From: Smithella sp. M82
Lineage (GTDB): Bacteria > Desulfobacterota > Syntrophia > Syntrophales > Smithellaceae
Reading direction: 5' to 3'
NCBI GenBank assembly: GCA_001683985.1
Contig: MAEO01000234.1
Span: 1 to 34,302 of the forward strand
Length of the DNA: 34,302 nucleotides
Shown here in pieces: positions 15,076 through 23,123 of the stretch; the first letter of the stretch is position 1, and each line of letters starts with the position of its first letter. The position numbers were made by a program, and so were the translations under genes. A model generated the notes under the pieces. The model was not told where the DNA came from, made no database searches, and worked only from the letters and a program-made list of their open reading frames with translations.

Positions 15076-15540
15076 CTAAAAATTCAGAGATGCGATGAAT
15101 TCTCTCTCAAAATCGGGATGACGAGCAAGATCGACCTCTTGAACTCTATCACGCAACATATATGCCTTGGTTAGGAAATCCTTATCAAAGCAGGCTCTTT
15201 CGGCAGCTTTTAAACTAGTATTGCCTAAAAAAATAATATATTGCCGAAGGAAAATCCGGAACAAAATTCAGAAACCGAAAATTAACAGGATCAATATTTT
15301 GACCGAAAGCACCGGCAATTATTACGCGTTCAATATCTTCAGGCGGTAGCCCAGATGATCTTTTTGCACTGTGACTTCTATATTAGTCTTTTCCGAAAGT
15401 TGTCCGTCTACTTTAACTTTGCATCTGCCGCAAATTCCTTTACCTCCGCACGGCATCGGCAAAGAAACACCTGCATCTATCAGGGCATCTGCAAGCGCCA
15501 AGTCTTCTGGCAAGCAACGGTTTGATTCACGAACAGATGA
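15076..15540 (-). pseudogene. RamA/RACo-like corrinoid-protein reductive activator (DUF4445) remnant
   Basis: The 5' part (15322-15513 and a little upstream) encodes an N-terminal [2Fe-2S] ferredoxin segment (ALIDAGVSLPMPCGGKGICG then RCKVKV). It joins, in a shifted frame near 15345, to PPEDIERVIIAGAFGQNIDP. After further frame damage, 15076-15264 carries GNTSLKAAERACFDK and VDLARHPDFEREFIASLNF. These last two are C-terminal blocks of the ASKHA/DUF4445 proteins that reductively activate corrinoid methyltransferases. About 400 central residues of the normal ~600 are missing. An internal deletion plus frameshifts make it non-functional. Confidence 0.85.
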
Positions 15541-15610
15541 TTAGAGTTTTAAGTTCAAAGGCGTAAGTTTTAACTAGCCGTTGCCCAAACATTTTTTCGC
15601 TTGCCGGAAA

Positions 15611-15721
15611 GCATTTTGAATAAATCTAAGGCTCGCTTCAGGCAATGACAAAACTCGCCTTCGGCTCAAACAGTTGTCATTGCTGATTTTTCACTTCGCC
15701 AAGATTTATATGTCAAAACGC
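15611..15721. repeat. Long imperfect palindrome (~110 nt)
   Basis: GCATTTTGAATAAATCT on the left pairs with AGATTTATATGTCAAAACGC on the right. An inner perfect arm CAATGACAA/TTGTCATTG encloses a CTCGCCTTCGGCTC hairpin. The whole could form one long stem. It is adjacent to the attC site and may be a large folded recombination site or an independent palindromic repeat. The interval 15541-15747 shows no gene. Confidence 0.6.
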
Positions 15722-15747
15722 TTTTAACGGCCGCTATTTTACTTAAA

Positions 15748-15807
15748 GCTTAACGCCTGAATTCAGCGGCGGCGCGTAGCGCCGTCCGCTGGAATGATTG
15801 GTTATGC
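15748..15807 (-). other. Integron attC-like recombination site (59-base element)
   Basis: On the minus strand the 60-nt site starts with R'' GCATAAC and ends with R' GTTAAGC. Between them, CAGCGG-AC-GGCGC pairs with GCGCC-G-CCGCTG around a short TACG loop, with unpaired bases of the kind required for folded attC recognition. The R'' core overlaps the DUF2442 stop codon. GCATAAC complements the GTTATGC that begins the putative cassette on the other side (16295-16289), exactly as expected for a cassette and its own attC. Confidence 0.75.
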
Positions 15808-16068
15808 GTTTTTTGCCTTCAAGGGAAATCTTTCGGGATGTTCGATTATCTCAATGGTAAGGTCTATATCTAGATCCGGCCAGTAAAAATGTCCTTCCTG
15901 TGGCTCCTCAACGTTAAGAATTTTGCCGACCGGGGCATCTTTAAACCACGGGAAATCTTCATAGGACATAAACAATTCTTTGTCCTCGGTCAGAAGCCAT
16001 ACTCCATTGCCGGAAATGTGTGTAATCTCAACCGCCGAGATGCTTTCTCCAAGCGCTTTTGAACTCAT
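15802..16068 (-). CDS. DUF2442 domain protein
   Basis: This 88-residue protein has the DUF2442 pattern: ISAVEITHISGNGVWLLTEDKE then LFMSYEDFPWFKDAPVGKIL and LDIDLTIEIIEHPERFP. I start at the ATG at 16068, 7 nt after GAGGTG; the ATG one codon earlier (16071) is also possible. Its start overlaps the end of the DUF4160 gene by about 40 nt, indicating translational coupling. DUF4160/DUF2442 pairs occur widely as two-gene modules, often in integron cassettes and islands, and are suspected toxin-antitoxin-like pairs, but no mechanism is established. The TAA stop lies within the attC core. Confidence 0.85.
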   Translation of the reverse strand: MSSKALGESISAVEITHISGNGVWLLTEDKELFMSYEDFPWFKDAPVGKILNVEEPQEGHFYWPDLDIDLTIEIIEHPERFPLKAKNA

Positions 16069-16267
16069 CATAATGCACCTCAATTAAGCTTTCGATTTCC
16101 TTCAATTGAACCAGTGACAATTTGTGATTTTTCGCCAATTCGATATCAGGTTCTAACCAATACTTCGCTTCTCCGTCAGGGCACGTGATGTGAATGTGGA
16201 TACGAGACTCCTCACGGGAGAAGAAAAAGAAACGATAATCTTTTTCCCTTAAAATCGTCGGACTCAT
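16028..16267 (-). CDS. DUF4160 domain protein
   Basis: This 79-residue protein is a full DUF4160: MSPTILREKDYRFFFFSREE at the N-terminus, then HIHITCPDGEAKYWLEPDIE and a helical C-terminus with EIESLIEVHYDEFKSAWRKH. The HIHI...GEAKYWL segment is the family signature. It is paired and overlapping with DUF2442. Its ATG overlaps the stop of a possible 39-codon upstream ORF as ATGA. The likely role is one half of a two-component cassette-borne module, possibly toxin-antitoxin-like by analogy only. Confidence 0.85.
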   Translation of the reverse strand: MSPTILREKDYRFFFFSREESRIHIHITCPDGEAKYWLEPDIELAKNHKLSLVQLKEIESLIEVHYDEFKSAWRKHLGG

Positions 16268-16383
16268 GTATTTATTTTAACGTTTAACGCATAACATTGT
16301 TTATACGGATCGGTTATAATATTGTAAACGCCGACGCTTCTGTCGACATAAACCCCATCAACAAAAACTGCAATTTTAAACAT
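16264..16383 (-). CDS. Possible small upstream ORF (39 aa) coupled to DUF4160
   Basis: A minus-strand frame from the ATG at 16383 encodes MFKIAVFVDGVYVDRSVGVY and a further 19 residues. It ends in a TGA overlapping the DUF4160 ATG (ATGA). There is no clear ribosome-binding site. The proposed cassette boundary (16289-16295) falls inside it, so its second half would come from the cassette. It may be the truncated end of an older gene rather than a real protein. Confidence 0.3.
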   Translation of the reverse strand: MFKIAVFVDGVYVDRSVGVYNIITDPYKQCYALNVKINT

Positions 16384-16456
16384 AATAGCTTAATATTAAA
16401 CATTAATCAACATGATTTCTGTTTTTTCATTTGGAATATTACGCCGATCCGTATAA
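16301..16456. repeat. 156-bp segment with terminal inverted repeats
   Basis: TTATACGGATCGG plus a following TAATATT (16301-16323) recurs inverted at 16435-16456 (AATATTACGCCGATCCGTAT). The first 13 bp are perfect. The AT-rich interior contains the start of the possible 39-aa ORF and nothing else recognisable. It could be a small MITE-like element or a large folded recombination site beside the cassette. From 16457 to 16666 I see no feature. Confidence 0.55.
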
Positions 16457-16666
16457 TATCCCAACTCACTTAATAAATCCTCTACGCTCATTAAGGATTA
16501 CCGATTAAAAGAAAACATGTATGAAAAGTTTTGGCATGGTTGTCAATAGAAGACCTGGAATAATAACCCTCCATTTATGAACATTAAGCTCCGGTTTTGT
16601 TACCCCTTTAAATCATCTTTTTTTTAGTAAAACACTACTGGCGGCTCCGTGGAGAAATTATACGTC

Positions 16667-16716
16667 TGCGAATCAAAATGCGAATCAAAATGTCTTGACA
16701 AATAATTATCATTATG
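16667..16716 (+). promoter_or_regulatory. Regulatory region: tandem 12-bp repeat, TTGACA and Fur-box-like sequence
   Basis: TGCGAATCAAAA is repeated twice without gap (16667-16690), followed by TTGACA at 16695-16700. The overlapping AATAATTATCATTAT (16701-16715) matches about 13 of 19 positions of the classical Fur box. A TATAAC at 16722 is 21 bp from the -35, so the core promoter is imperfect. It precedes a truncated Fe-S protein gene. Confidence 0.35.
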
Positions 16717-17136
16717 CTTTTTATAACGCATGTTCGATATAATATAAAAAGAAATCTCTCATACGGAAAATTGGCAACCATATCTTTAAAGGACGCCATA
16801 ATAAACAAAGACTTCTGTATTGGCTGCGGCGTTTGCGCTCCAGCATGCCCTACAAATGCAATGAAACTCGTTCAACGTGAAAAACGTGTTATTACACCTG
16901 AAACAACCTTCGCAAGGATTGTCCTGCAGGCGCTCAAAGCAGGTAATTTACAAAATCATATTTTTGACAATCCCCAGAGCAAAACACAGGATTTCATGCG
17001 CGGGTTTGTAGGAGGATTCCTGAGAATACCTTCTGTTAAAAAAGCTCTCTTAAGTGATGCCCTTCGTTCAACTTTTCTGGCCACTATGAAGGCAGGCATA
17101 CATTTGCAAGGGAAAGGATGGCTGACAAAACTATAA
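16714..17136 (+). pseudogene. C-terminal fragment of a 4Fe-4S ferredoxin-domain protein
   Basis: This 140-residue frame carries one complete [4Fe-4S] motif, INKDFCIGCGVCAPACPTNA, near residues 30-50. A helical C-terminal region (FMRGFVGGFLRIP, KKALLSDALRSTFLATMKAG) follows. Homologous proteins that end this way usually have a second cluster motif and about 250 residues upstream, which are missing. The first 25 residues are unconvincing coding sequence and there is no Shine-Dalgarno before the ATG. It is probably a 5'-truncated gene, although expression of a small single-cluster ferredoxin cannot be excluded. Confidence 0.6.
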
Positions 17137-17243
17137 TAAACTAAAATGCGCCGTTAAGTCGTTGTATCTTTAAAGGCAATTTGGTGAAGAGCTTATGTAT
17201 TTAAGAATTGACACGTTCAAAAAAGATTTGTTAGTTGAAAATA

Positions 17244-17813
17244 TCAGATGAAATTATTTTCCAGCGCGCTGATATCTACAGAACCTTTATCGTTGACATT
17301 TGCTTTAAATTGTTGAATTCCTAACAACACTTCTTTAAAATGATTAGGAGGAGCGACCAGACAACAATTGATGCTGGAGATTTTTTCTATATCCGTCGAT
17401 ATAAAATCAAATATTCCTGTAATCATTGCTTCCACAATATTCGCAATGACAAGGCCGGTCCGACCTTCCCCACAAAGAACAAATGCAAGGCTATGCCTGG
17501 ACATTCCATAAACGGCTTCCGCAATAAGGTAGGCGGCATTATAAATTTTATCGTAATTAATATCTGATATATTTCCTAAACCAAACAGGAAAAGAATCTC
17601 GGCGCCAATTCGCCCAGGAAATGGAATAACCGTTTTTTCTGCGAATGTTCCATTGATTCTTCCCTCTTTTATTTCCCTGGAAATCATACCGTTAAGGCGC
17701 CAATCAATTAAACCGTTTGTTCCACGGGGTGGTTTTTCATCCGCAAAAATGCCCAGAACAAGACATTCATGTTTGGGAAGGTCAGGATTTTCTGTCGAGA
17801 TGGTCAGCTGCAT
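17244..17813 (-). CDS. Stand-alone M17 leucyl-aminopeptidase N-terminal domain protein
   Basis: This 189-residue protein resembles only the N-terminal (macro-like) domain of M17 leucyl aminopeptidases: HECLVLGIFADEKPPRGTNG, GRIGAEILFLFGLGN, and NAAYLIAEAVYGMSRHSLAF. The C-terminal zinc-peptidase domain (NTDAEGR motif) is absent, so it is not a peptidase. Its start lies 32 nt inside the 3' end of nusB, in another frame, implying coupled translation. The M17 N-domain can mediate oligomerisation or DNA binding (as in PepA) in full-length proteins. What it does alone is unknown. Confidence 0.72.
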   Translation of the reverse strand: MQLTISTENPDLPKHECLVLGIFADEKPPRGTNGLIDWRLNGMISREIKEGRINGTFAEKTVIPFPGRIGAEILFLFGLGNISDINYDKIYNAAYLIAEAVYGMSRHSLAFVLCGEGRTGLVIANIVEAMITGIFDFISTDIEKISSINCCLVAPPNHFKEVLLGIQQFKANVNDKGSVDISALENNFI

Positions 17814-18222
17814 TTTTAGTATTTAATTGCAGGTTAAGAGCATCCAATATACCGTTGATAAAAGAGCCGGAATTTTCCGAACCGAAAGTTTTTCCCAAAT
17901 CGACAGCTTCATTCAAAGTAACTTTCGGAGGAATATCCTCGCAATAGAGAAACTCAAAAACTGCCAGACGTAAAATATTTATATCCACTCTGGACATGCG
18001 TCCCAGAGACCAGTTATCCGAACAGCCGGCAATAAGCTTATCCAGTTCCTCCTTGTGTTCGCATATGCCCTGAACCAGAAAAGCTGCAAATTCCTTAGCA
18101 GCTTTTGGAGCAACAAAATTACCCCAGAATAGATCTAAAGCCTCCTGCGCATCAATATTCACAAAATTAAGACCGTAAAGAACCTGCAAGGCAATTTCAC
18201 GTGCCTTTCTACGCCCGTGCAT
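17782..18222 (-). CDS. nusB: Transcription antitermination factor NusB
   Basis: This 146-residue NusB is all-helical with the family blocks RRKAREIALQVLYGL (residues 4-18), WSLGRMSRVDINILRLAVFE and PPKVTLNEAVDLGKTFGSEN SGSFINGIL. With S10 (NusE) it binds boxA RNA to drive antitermination on rRNA operons. It follows ribH, ribBA and ribE on the same strand, the common arrangement in Proteobacteria, about 80 bp after ribH. The 3' end overlaps the M17 N-domain gene. Confidence 0.95.
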   Translation of the reverse strand: MHGRRKAREIALQVLYGLNFVNIDAQEALDLFWGNFVAPKAAKEFAAFLVQGICEHKEELDKLIAGCSDNWSLGRMSRVDINILRLAVFEFLYCEDIPPKVTLNEAVDLGKTFGSENSGSFINGILDALNLQLNTKNAADHLDRKS

Positions 18223-18301
18223 TTAATTATCAAACCTCGGAAAACTTATCACAATCCAACATTATTTTGATGCTTTTGTCGCAACCAATGGAATTTTAAT
18301 T

Positions 18302-18766
18302 TTAAATTTTTTTGAATAAATCAACTATTTCTATTGCCGTCAAAGCCGCATCGGCGCCTTTGTTTCCCGATTTTGTACCGGCACGTTCAATTGCCTGTTC
18401 AATTGTATCAGTTGTCAATACCCCGAAAACTACAGGAACGCCTGTTTCCAAACCAACGCCGGCAATCCCTTTGGATACCTCGGCGCTTATATACTCAAAA
18501 TGTGGAGTTGCGCCGCGAATTATGGCGCCCAGACATATTATGGCATCAAAACGGCCGCTCTTGGCCAGTTTCTTCGCTGTTAACGGCAATTCAAAAGAAC
18601 CGGGGACTTTATAAATAGAAATATCTTTATCTTCCGTTCCCGCTCTCATCAAAGCGTCAATGGTTCCTTCAATCAACCTGCTGCAAATAAAATCGTTAAA
18701 ACGGCTGGCTACGATGCCAAACTTCATTCCTTTCGCGAGGATTTTTCCTTCAATTACTTTCGGCAT
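18302..18766 (-). CDS. ribH: 6,7-dimethyl-8-ribityllumazine synthase
   Basis: This 154-residue lumazine synthase condenses 5-amino-6-ribitylaminouracil with 3,4-dihydroxy-2-butanone 4-phosphate, the penultimate riboflavin step. The substrate-site motifs are present: SRFNDFI (21-27), VPGSFELPL (54-62), [14 protein letters not shown] with catalytic His89, and [19 protein letters not shown]. It should form the usual icosahedral or pentameric assembly. It is downstream of ribBA in the rib block, separated by about 135 bp containing a REP-like element. Length is typical. Confidence 0.97.
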   Translation of the reverse strand: MPKVIEGKILAKGMKFGIVASRFNDFICSRLIEGTIDALMRAGTEDKDISIYKVPGSFELPLTAKKLAKSGRFDAIICLGAIIRGATPHFEYISAEVSKGIAGVGLETGVPVVFGVLTTDTIEQAIERAGTKSGNKGADAALTAIEIVDLFKKI

Positions 18767-18838
18767 TGTTTATTACCATCCTTGTATTTGATTTTTATAA
18801 CCCCTAAAAAAACAATTTTTGTCTATTAATATTAAAAC

Positions 18839-18891
18839 CGGATTCCCGCTGTTTACTCCGGCGTATGCCGGATGCGCGGGGATGACAGCTG
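18839..18891. repeat. REP-like palindromic element between ribBA and ribH
   Basis: GGATTCCCGC on the left and GCGGGGATGAC on the right enclose a perfect CCGGC-GTAT-GCCGG hairpin. It is of the same general GTCAT(T/C)CC...GGGAATCC type as 4602-4632. It lies within the rib operon and may affect the balance between ribBA and ribH mRNA. Confidence 0.6.
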
Positions 18892-18900
18892 AAGAAAATT

Positions 18901-20103
18901 TTATATTTTCAAAAGATGTCCCATCTTCTTTTTCTTTGTTTCCATGTAATGCATGTTTTTTTCGTTTGGGTCTATTTCTATCGGAACACGTTCCGTAATT
19001 TCTATATCATACCCTTCCAATCCGACTATCTTTTTGGGATTATTGGTCAACAACCTCATCTTGTGTACTCCCAGATCAACAAGAATTTGTGCTCCGATCC
19101 CGTATTCTCTTAAATCCGCTTTAAATCCAAGCTCGATATTGGCTTCAACTGTATCCCTGCCTTCTTCCTGCAGAGCGTAGGCTTTGATTTTATTGACCAG
19201 ACCGATACCCCGACCTTCCTGACGCATATATACGATAACACCTTTTCCTTCTTTTTCCACCATGCTCATCGCCCGATGGAGCTGATCGCCGCAATCACAT
19301 CTTTGAGAACCGAAAATATCACCGGTGAAGCATTCTGAATGTACGCGTACCAGCACTTCATCGTCTTCTTTAATTTCACCTTTAACCAAAGCAATATGCT
19401 GCCAATCATCAACATCGTTTTCGTAAACGATCATCTTGAAATCGCCGCCGTAGCGGGTTGGAATTGTCGCCTCAGCCATGCGCCTGATCAGCGATTCATT
19501 CTGCATACGATAATCAATAAGATCGGCAATAGTAACTATTTTTAAATGATGATCCCTGGCAAAAACTTCCAGATCCGGCATTCTGGCCATTGTACCGTCA
19601 TCTTTCATGATTTCACAAATCACACCAGCCGGTAACAAACCGGCCAACCGGCATAAATCCACAGACCCTTCTGTCTGACCTGTGCGCACTAAAACACCGC
19701 CATTTTTTGCACGAATAGGAAATACATGTCCGGGACTGACCAAATCTTCCGGCTGCGCTTTCGGATTTACGGCAGCCTGAATTGTGGTCGCCCTGTCCGC
19801 AGCGGAAATTCCTGTTGTTATCCCGTGGCGCGCTTCAATGGAGACAGTAAATGCTGTCCCGAAACGAGCCTGATTGTCCTGTACCATCGGTTTCAAATTA
19901 AGTTTATCTGCAGTTTCTTCATTCAAGGTTAAACATATCAACCCGCGCCCATAGCGGGCCATAAAATTGATTGTTTTTGCTGTTGCAAACTGAGCTGCCA
20001 TGCAGAGATCACCTTCGTTTTCGCGACCTTCATCATCAACAAGAATTATCATTTTTCCGTTTTTGATATCTTCAATTGCCTCTTTGATAGTGCTGATTGC
20101 CAT
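18901..20103 (-). CDS. ribBA: Bifunctional 3,4-dihydroxy-2-butanone-4-phosphate synthase / GTP cyclohydrolase II
   Basis: This 400-residue fusion enzyme supplies both riboflavin precursors. Residues about 1-200 are RibB (DHBP synthase) with the acidic loop [31 protein letters not shown] and [20 protein letters not shown]. Residues about 205-395 are RibA with the zinc-site region [20 protein letters not shown], the substrate loop [20 protein letters not shown] and [16 protein letters not shown]. All key motifs appear intact, so both activities are expected. It is 10 bp downstream of ribE in the minus-strand operon. Confidence 0.97.
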   Translation of the reverse strand: MAISTIKEAIEDIKNGKMIILVDDEGRENEGDLCMAAQFATAKTINFMARYGRGLICLTLNEETADKLNLKPMVQDNQARFGTAFTVSIEARHGITTGISAADRATTIQAAVNPKAQPEDLVSPGHVFPIRAKNGGVLVRTGQTEGSVDLCRLAGLLPAGVICEIMKDDGTMARMPDLEVFARDHHLKIVTIADLIDYRMQNESLIRRMAEATIPTRYGGDFKMIVYENDVDDWQHIALVKGEIKEDDEVLVRVHSECFTGDIFGSQRCDCGDQLHRAMSMVEKEGKGVIVYMRQEGRGIGLVNKIKAYALQEEGRDTVEANIELGFKADLREYGIGAQILVDLGVHKMRLLTNNPKKIVGLEGYDIEITERVPIEIDPNEKNMHYMETKKKKMGHLLKI

Positions 20104-20113
20104 TATATTCCCT

Positions 20114-20752
20114 TTACTTATCTAAAAAACCATGCTCGGCCAGAAAATTTTTATCTATTCCCCGCGGAGACTGTAATAATTTTTCAACATATTTACCTAG
20201 AATGTCCGTTTCTATATTCACCGGATCGGCTTCTTTTTTCATCACCAGCGTGGTGTTGGCCGCCGTGTGGGGAATTATATTAACATAAAACCGGCTTTTT
20301 TCAAGTTTGTTCACGGTAAGACTGATTCCATCCAGGGCCACCGAACCTTTTTCCACAATATAACGGGAGATGTTTTCATTCATTTCCACAGCCAGAATCA
20401 GAGAACCGGACTTCTTGGTCTGGGAAAGAATTCTACCGGTTGCATCAATATGACCTAAAACGAAATGACCGCCGACAAAACCGCCAACTCTCAGTGATTT
20501 TTCGAGATTAACCTTGTGTCCGGCCTTTAATAATTTGAGTGTTGTTCTGGAAAGCGTTTCAGCAGAAACATCAGCCTGAAAAATTTGTCGATCTTTTGAG
20601 ATAACTGTAAGACAGGCACCGTTTACGGCGATACTGTCTCCGATGGAAACATCCGTAAGATTTATATCGGTTTCAATTTCAATGATGGCATCAGCGTCTT
20701 TTGCTGTCAGACGTTTTATCCTGCCTATACCTTCCACAATTCCGGTAAACAT
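20114..20752 (-). CDS. ribE: Riboflavin synthase, alpha subunit
   Basis: This 212-residue riboflavin synthase (called ribE or ribC depending on species) has two tandem lumazine-binding barrels. It starts with the invariant [12 protein letters not shown] and has [14 protein letters not shown] in the first repeat. The second repeat carries [20 protein letters not shown] and [15 protein letters not shown]. It dismutates two lumazines to riboflavin. The gene starts three bases after nrdR ends. No FMN riboswitch is seen upstream, and the pathway's deaminase/reductase gene ribD, usually just before it, is missing here. Confidence 0.97.
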   Translation of the reverse strand: MFTGIVEGIGRIKRLTAKDADAIIEIETDINLTDVSIGDSIAVNGACLTVISKDRQIFQADVSAETLSRTTLKLLKAGHKVNLEKSLRVGGFVGGHFVLGHIDATGRILSQTKKSGSLILAVEMNENISRYIVEKGSVALDGISLTVNKLEKSRFYVNIIPHTAANTTLVMKKEADPVNIETDILGKYVEKLLQSPRGIDKNFLAEHGFLDK

Positions 20753-20755
20753 AAT

Positions 20756-21217
20756 TTATTTTTTACCTTTGCTTAATAAATCCTTTAACTCGGACATGAA
20801 TTCACCGACATCGCGAAATTGCCGGTACACAGAAGCAAACCGGACATAGGCAACACCATCGAAATTTTTTAACTCACTCATTATTTTTTCACCGATAAGC
20901 GTGGAAGAAATTTCTTCTGTTTGCAGTTCCTGACAGGCCTGTTCCACATTTTCAACAAGTCTATCTATCGACTCCATGCTGATCGGACGCTTCTCACAGG
21001 CCTTTTTTATACCGTTTATTATTTTTTGCCGGTCAAATTGTTCACGGCGACCGTCTTTCTTTACAACCATCGGCAGAACATCTTCCACATATTCATATGT
21101 GGTAAAGCGTTTTGTACACCCCAGACATTCACGGCGACGACGCACTGCCTTGCCGTCTTTGCTTATGCGCGAATCAATAACCTTATTTTCAGTATGACCA
21201 CAAAACGGACACTTCAT
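20756..21217 (-). CDS. nrdR: Transcriptional repressor NrdR
   Basis: This 153-residue NrdR represses ribonucleotide reductase genes in response to nucleotide pools. It has an N-terminal zinc ribbon (C3, C6, C31, C34; [15 protein letters not shown] and [13 protein letters not shown]) and an ATP-cone domain starting [20 protein letters not shown]. It lies between the dCMP deaminase and riboflavin synthase genes. Association with ribonucleotide and riboflavin genes is common for nrdR. Confidence 0.97.
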   Translation of the reverse strand: MKCPFCGHTENKVIDSRISKDGKAVRRRRECLGCTKRFTTYEYVEDVLPMVVKKDGRREQFDRQKIINGIKKACEKRPISMESIDRLVENVEQACQELQTEEISSTLIGEKIMSELKNFDGVAYVRFASVYRQFRDVGEFMSELKDLLSKGKK

Positions 21218-21247
21218 TATTCTAATTGACTTGCTTTTTTCTTAAGT

Positions 21248-21733
21248 TTAGATCTGTTCCACACTTATTCCTGCCTCTTTCAACATCTCGGCAGCCAGTT
21301 TGTCGTGATAGCCGTCGCGAATTACTATGCGGATAATTCCGGCATTGATAATCATTTTCGCGCAGATAACACATGGATGATTGGTACAGTAAAGCGTTGC
21401 TCCCCTGGTGCTGACTCCATGGAAAGCTGCCTGAATAATCGCATTTTGTTCCGCATGCAGTCCGCGGCATAATTCATGACGTTCACCGGAAGGAACTTTA
21501 AGCTGTTCACGAAGACAACCGATATCAAGGCAATGCGGCAAATGTGATGGAGCGCCATTATAGCCGGTAGCCAGAATTCTGCTGTCTCTTACCAGTCCGG
21601 CGCCAACTGATCTGCGACAACAGGTGCTGCGTTTGGAAACAAGCTCGACAATATCCAAAAAGTAATTATCCCAATCGGGCCTTTTTTTATTTTTCCCCGG
21701 TGAACCTTCGGGAAATGATTTTTTAGTGGCCAT
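21248..21733 (-). CDS. comEB: dCMP deaminase (ComEB-type)
   Basis: This 161-residue zinc-dependent deaminase converts dCMP to dUMP for thymidylate synthesis. The catalytic motif is HAEQNAI (H93, E95) and the second zinc motif is PCVICAK (C121, C124). [17 protein letters not shown] strand residues and an extra Cys/His cluster (CLDIGCLRE...HELCRG) match dCMP deaminases that bind an additional zinc. It is 30 bp before nrdR and 34 bp after glyA. It is not RibD, since there is no reductase domain and the substrate loop is of the dCMP type. Confidence 0.9.
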   Translation of the reverse strand: MATKKSFPEGSPGKNKKRPDWDNYFLDIVELVSKRSTCCRRSVGAGLVRDSRILATGYNGAPSHLPHCLDIGCLREQLKVPSGERHELCRGLHAEQNAIIQAAFHGVSTRGATLYCTNHPCVICAKMIINAGIIRIVIRDGYHDKLAAEMLKEAGISVEQI

Positions 21734-21767
21734 AATTGCACGCTTTTCAGAAATTGTTTTACATTTT

Positions 21768-23021
21768 TTATAGGCTTTTAATTCTGTGCTGATAAAGGGG
21801 AAACTGGTTGCAAAGTATTTTTACCTTTTCAGCGACAGCTTTAATTTTTTGCTCATTATTAATGTCTTTAATTACATCGGCAATATAGGAAGCAATTAAG
21901 CGCATTTCATTTTCCTTCATACCTCTGGTCGTCACCGCCGGAGCGCCTACTCTTATCCCGCTGGTTACCTGAGGACTTTTGGCATCAAAAGGAATGCCGT
22001 TTTTATTGACGGTGATAAAGGCGCGATCCAGCGCTTCCTGGGCGTCTTTTCCGGTAACATTTTTATCGGTTAAATCAACCAGCATCAAATGATTGTCGGT
22101 TCCTCCGGAAACAAGCCTGAATCCCTGGTTTTTCAATTCATCCGCCATGGCCTGCGCGTTTTTGATTATCTGTTTCTGATATTCCTTGAATTCCGGCTGA
22201 AGCGCTTCTTTGAAAGCAACTGCTTTGGCGGCAATGACATGCATCAACGGACCGCCCTGCATACCGGGGAAAACTCTACTGTTGAGAATCCTGGCGTACG
22301 CTTCCTTGCACATAACCACGCCACCGCGCGGACCGCGTAAAGTTTTATGCGTTGTGGTCGTAACATATTCGCAAACGGGAACCGGCGAAGGATGCAGTCC
22401 CGTGCAGACAAGTCCAGCGATATGAGCGATATCCGCCATAATCACCGTACCGACTTCATCGGCAATATCGCGGAACTTCTGAAAATCAATTGTTCGTGGA
22501 TAAGCGCTGGCGCCGACAATAATCATTTTTGGTTTATGTTCCTTGGCGAGCTTTTCGACTTCATCAAAATCAATTGTCTCTGTCTCTTTGCTGACGCCAT
22601 AAGGAACAATTTTATAAAATTTACCGGAAAAATTGGCCGGACTGCCATGAGAGAGATGGCCTCCATGAGAAAGATTCATTCCCAGAATCGTATCTCCGGG
22701 CTGTGCCACAGCAAAATATACAGCCATATTCGCCTGCGTTCCCGAATGCGGCTGAACATTCACATGATCGGCTCCAAAAAGTTGTATACAACGGTCAATC
22801 GCCAGATTTTCGACAATATCAACATACTCACAGCCGCCGTAATAACGTTTCCCCGGATAACCCTCCGCGTATTTATTGGTCATAACGGAGCCTTGAGCTT
22901 CCAGCACCGCTTCACTGACAAAATTTTCTGAAGCTATGAGTTCAATTTTACCGGCCTGCCGTCGTGTTTCCAGATCAATGGCACGGTTCACTTCCCCATC
23001 GACTTTTTCTAAAAAAGACAT
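21768..23021 (-). CDS. glyA: Serine hydroxymethyltransferase
   Basis: This 417-residue PLP enzyme interconverts serine and glycine with tetrahydrofolate, feeding one-carbon metabolism and thymidylate synthesis. All hallmark segments are present: [43 protein letters not shown], and the PLP-lysine motif [14 protein letters not shown] (K226). Length and ends are normal. It sits upstream of the dCMP deaminase gene, which makes metabolic sense because both feed dTMP formation. It is separated from fabF by about 100 bp containing a hairpin. Confidence 0.98.
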   Translation of the reverse strand: MSFLEKVDGEVNRAIDLETRRQAGKIELIASENFVSEAVLEAQGSVMTNKYAEGYPGKRYYGGCEYVDIVENLAIDRCIQLFGADHVNVQPHSGTQANMAVYFAVAQPGDTILGMNLSHGGHLSHGSPANFSGKFYKIVPYGVSKETETIDFDEVEKLAKEHKPKMIIVGASAYPRTIDFQKFRDIADEVGTVIMADIAHIAGLVCTGLHPSPVPVCEYVTTTTHKTLRGPRGGVVMCKEAYARILNSRVFPGMQGGPLMHVIAAKAVAFKEALQPEFKEYQKQIIKNAQAMADELKNQGFRLVSGGTDNHLMLVDLTDKNVTGKDAQEALDRAFITVNKNGIPFDAKSPQVTSGIRVGAPAVTTRGMKENEMRLIASYIADVIKDINNEQKIKAVAEKVKILCNQFPLYQHRIKSL

Positions 23022-23072
23022 GAAAAGTATTCTCTCTTTCGTTCTTAAATTCTACTTTAATTTTTTTTCAAA

Positions 23073-23098
23073 ATCCCCATTCGCTTCGTTCAGGGGAT
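23073..23098 (-). terminator. Possible terminator between fabF and glyA
   Basis: On the minus strand ATCCCC and GGGGAT form a 6-bp stem around a 14-nt loop, followed by TTTG and an A-rich tract. It is weak. It could partly separate acpP-fabF from the glyA-nrdR-rib block. Confidence 0.35.
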
Positions 23099-23123
23099 AG
23101 TTTGTCCAACAAATTTCAGCGCA

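Larger units (their letters stand above)
15748..16295 (-). mobile_element. Putative orphan integron gene cassette carrying DUF4160-DUF2442
   Basis: The unit begins (minus strand) at G/TTATGC near 16295 and ends at the attC R' near 15748. It is about 545 bp and carries two small overlapping genes in the direction normal for a cassette, ending at attC. No integron integrase, attI site or second clear attC was seen, so this would be a single cassette inserted at or stranded in a secondary site. Confidence 0.6.

Noticed and set aside
17194..17250. 18-codon peptide MYLRIDTFKKDLLVENIR after a GGTGAAGAG-like site
   Set aside because: Too short to support, with no recognisable family and no conserved context.
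20640..20900. FMN riboswitch before ribE
   Set aside because: The conserved RFN-element blocks are not visible, and ribE starts three bases after nrdR, leaving no room for a riboswitch.
21248..21733. Cytidine-deaminase-fold gene as the missing ribD
   Set aside because: It lacks the reductase domain, and its extra Cys/His cluster and length match dCMP deaminase.
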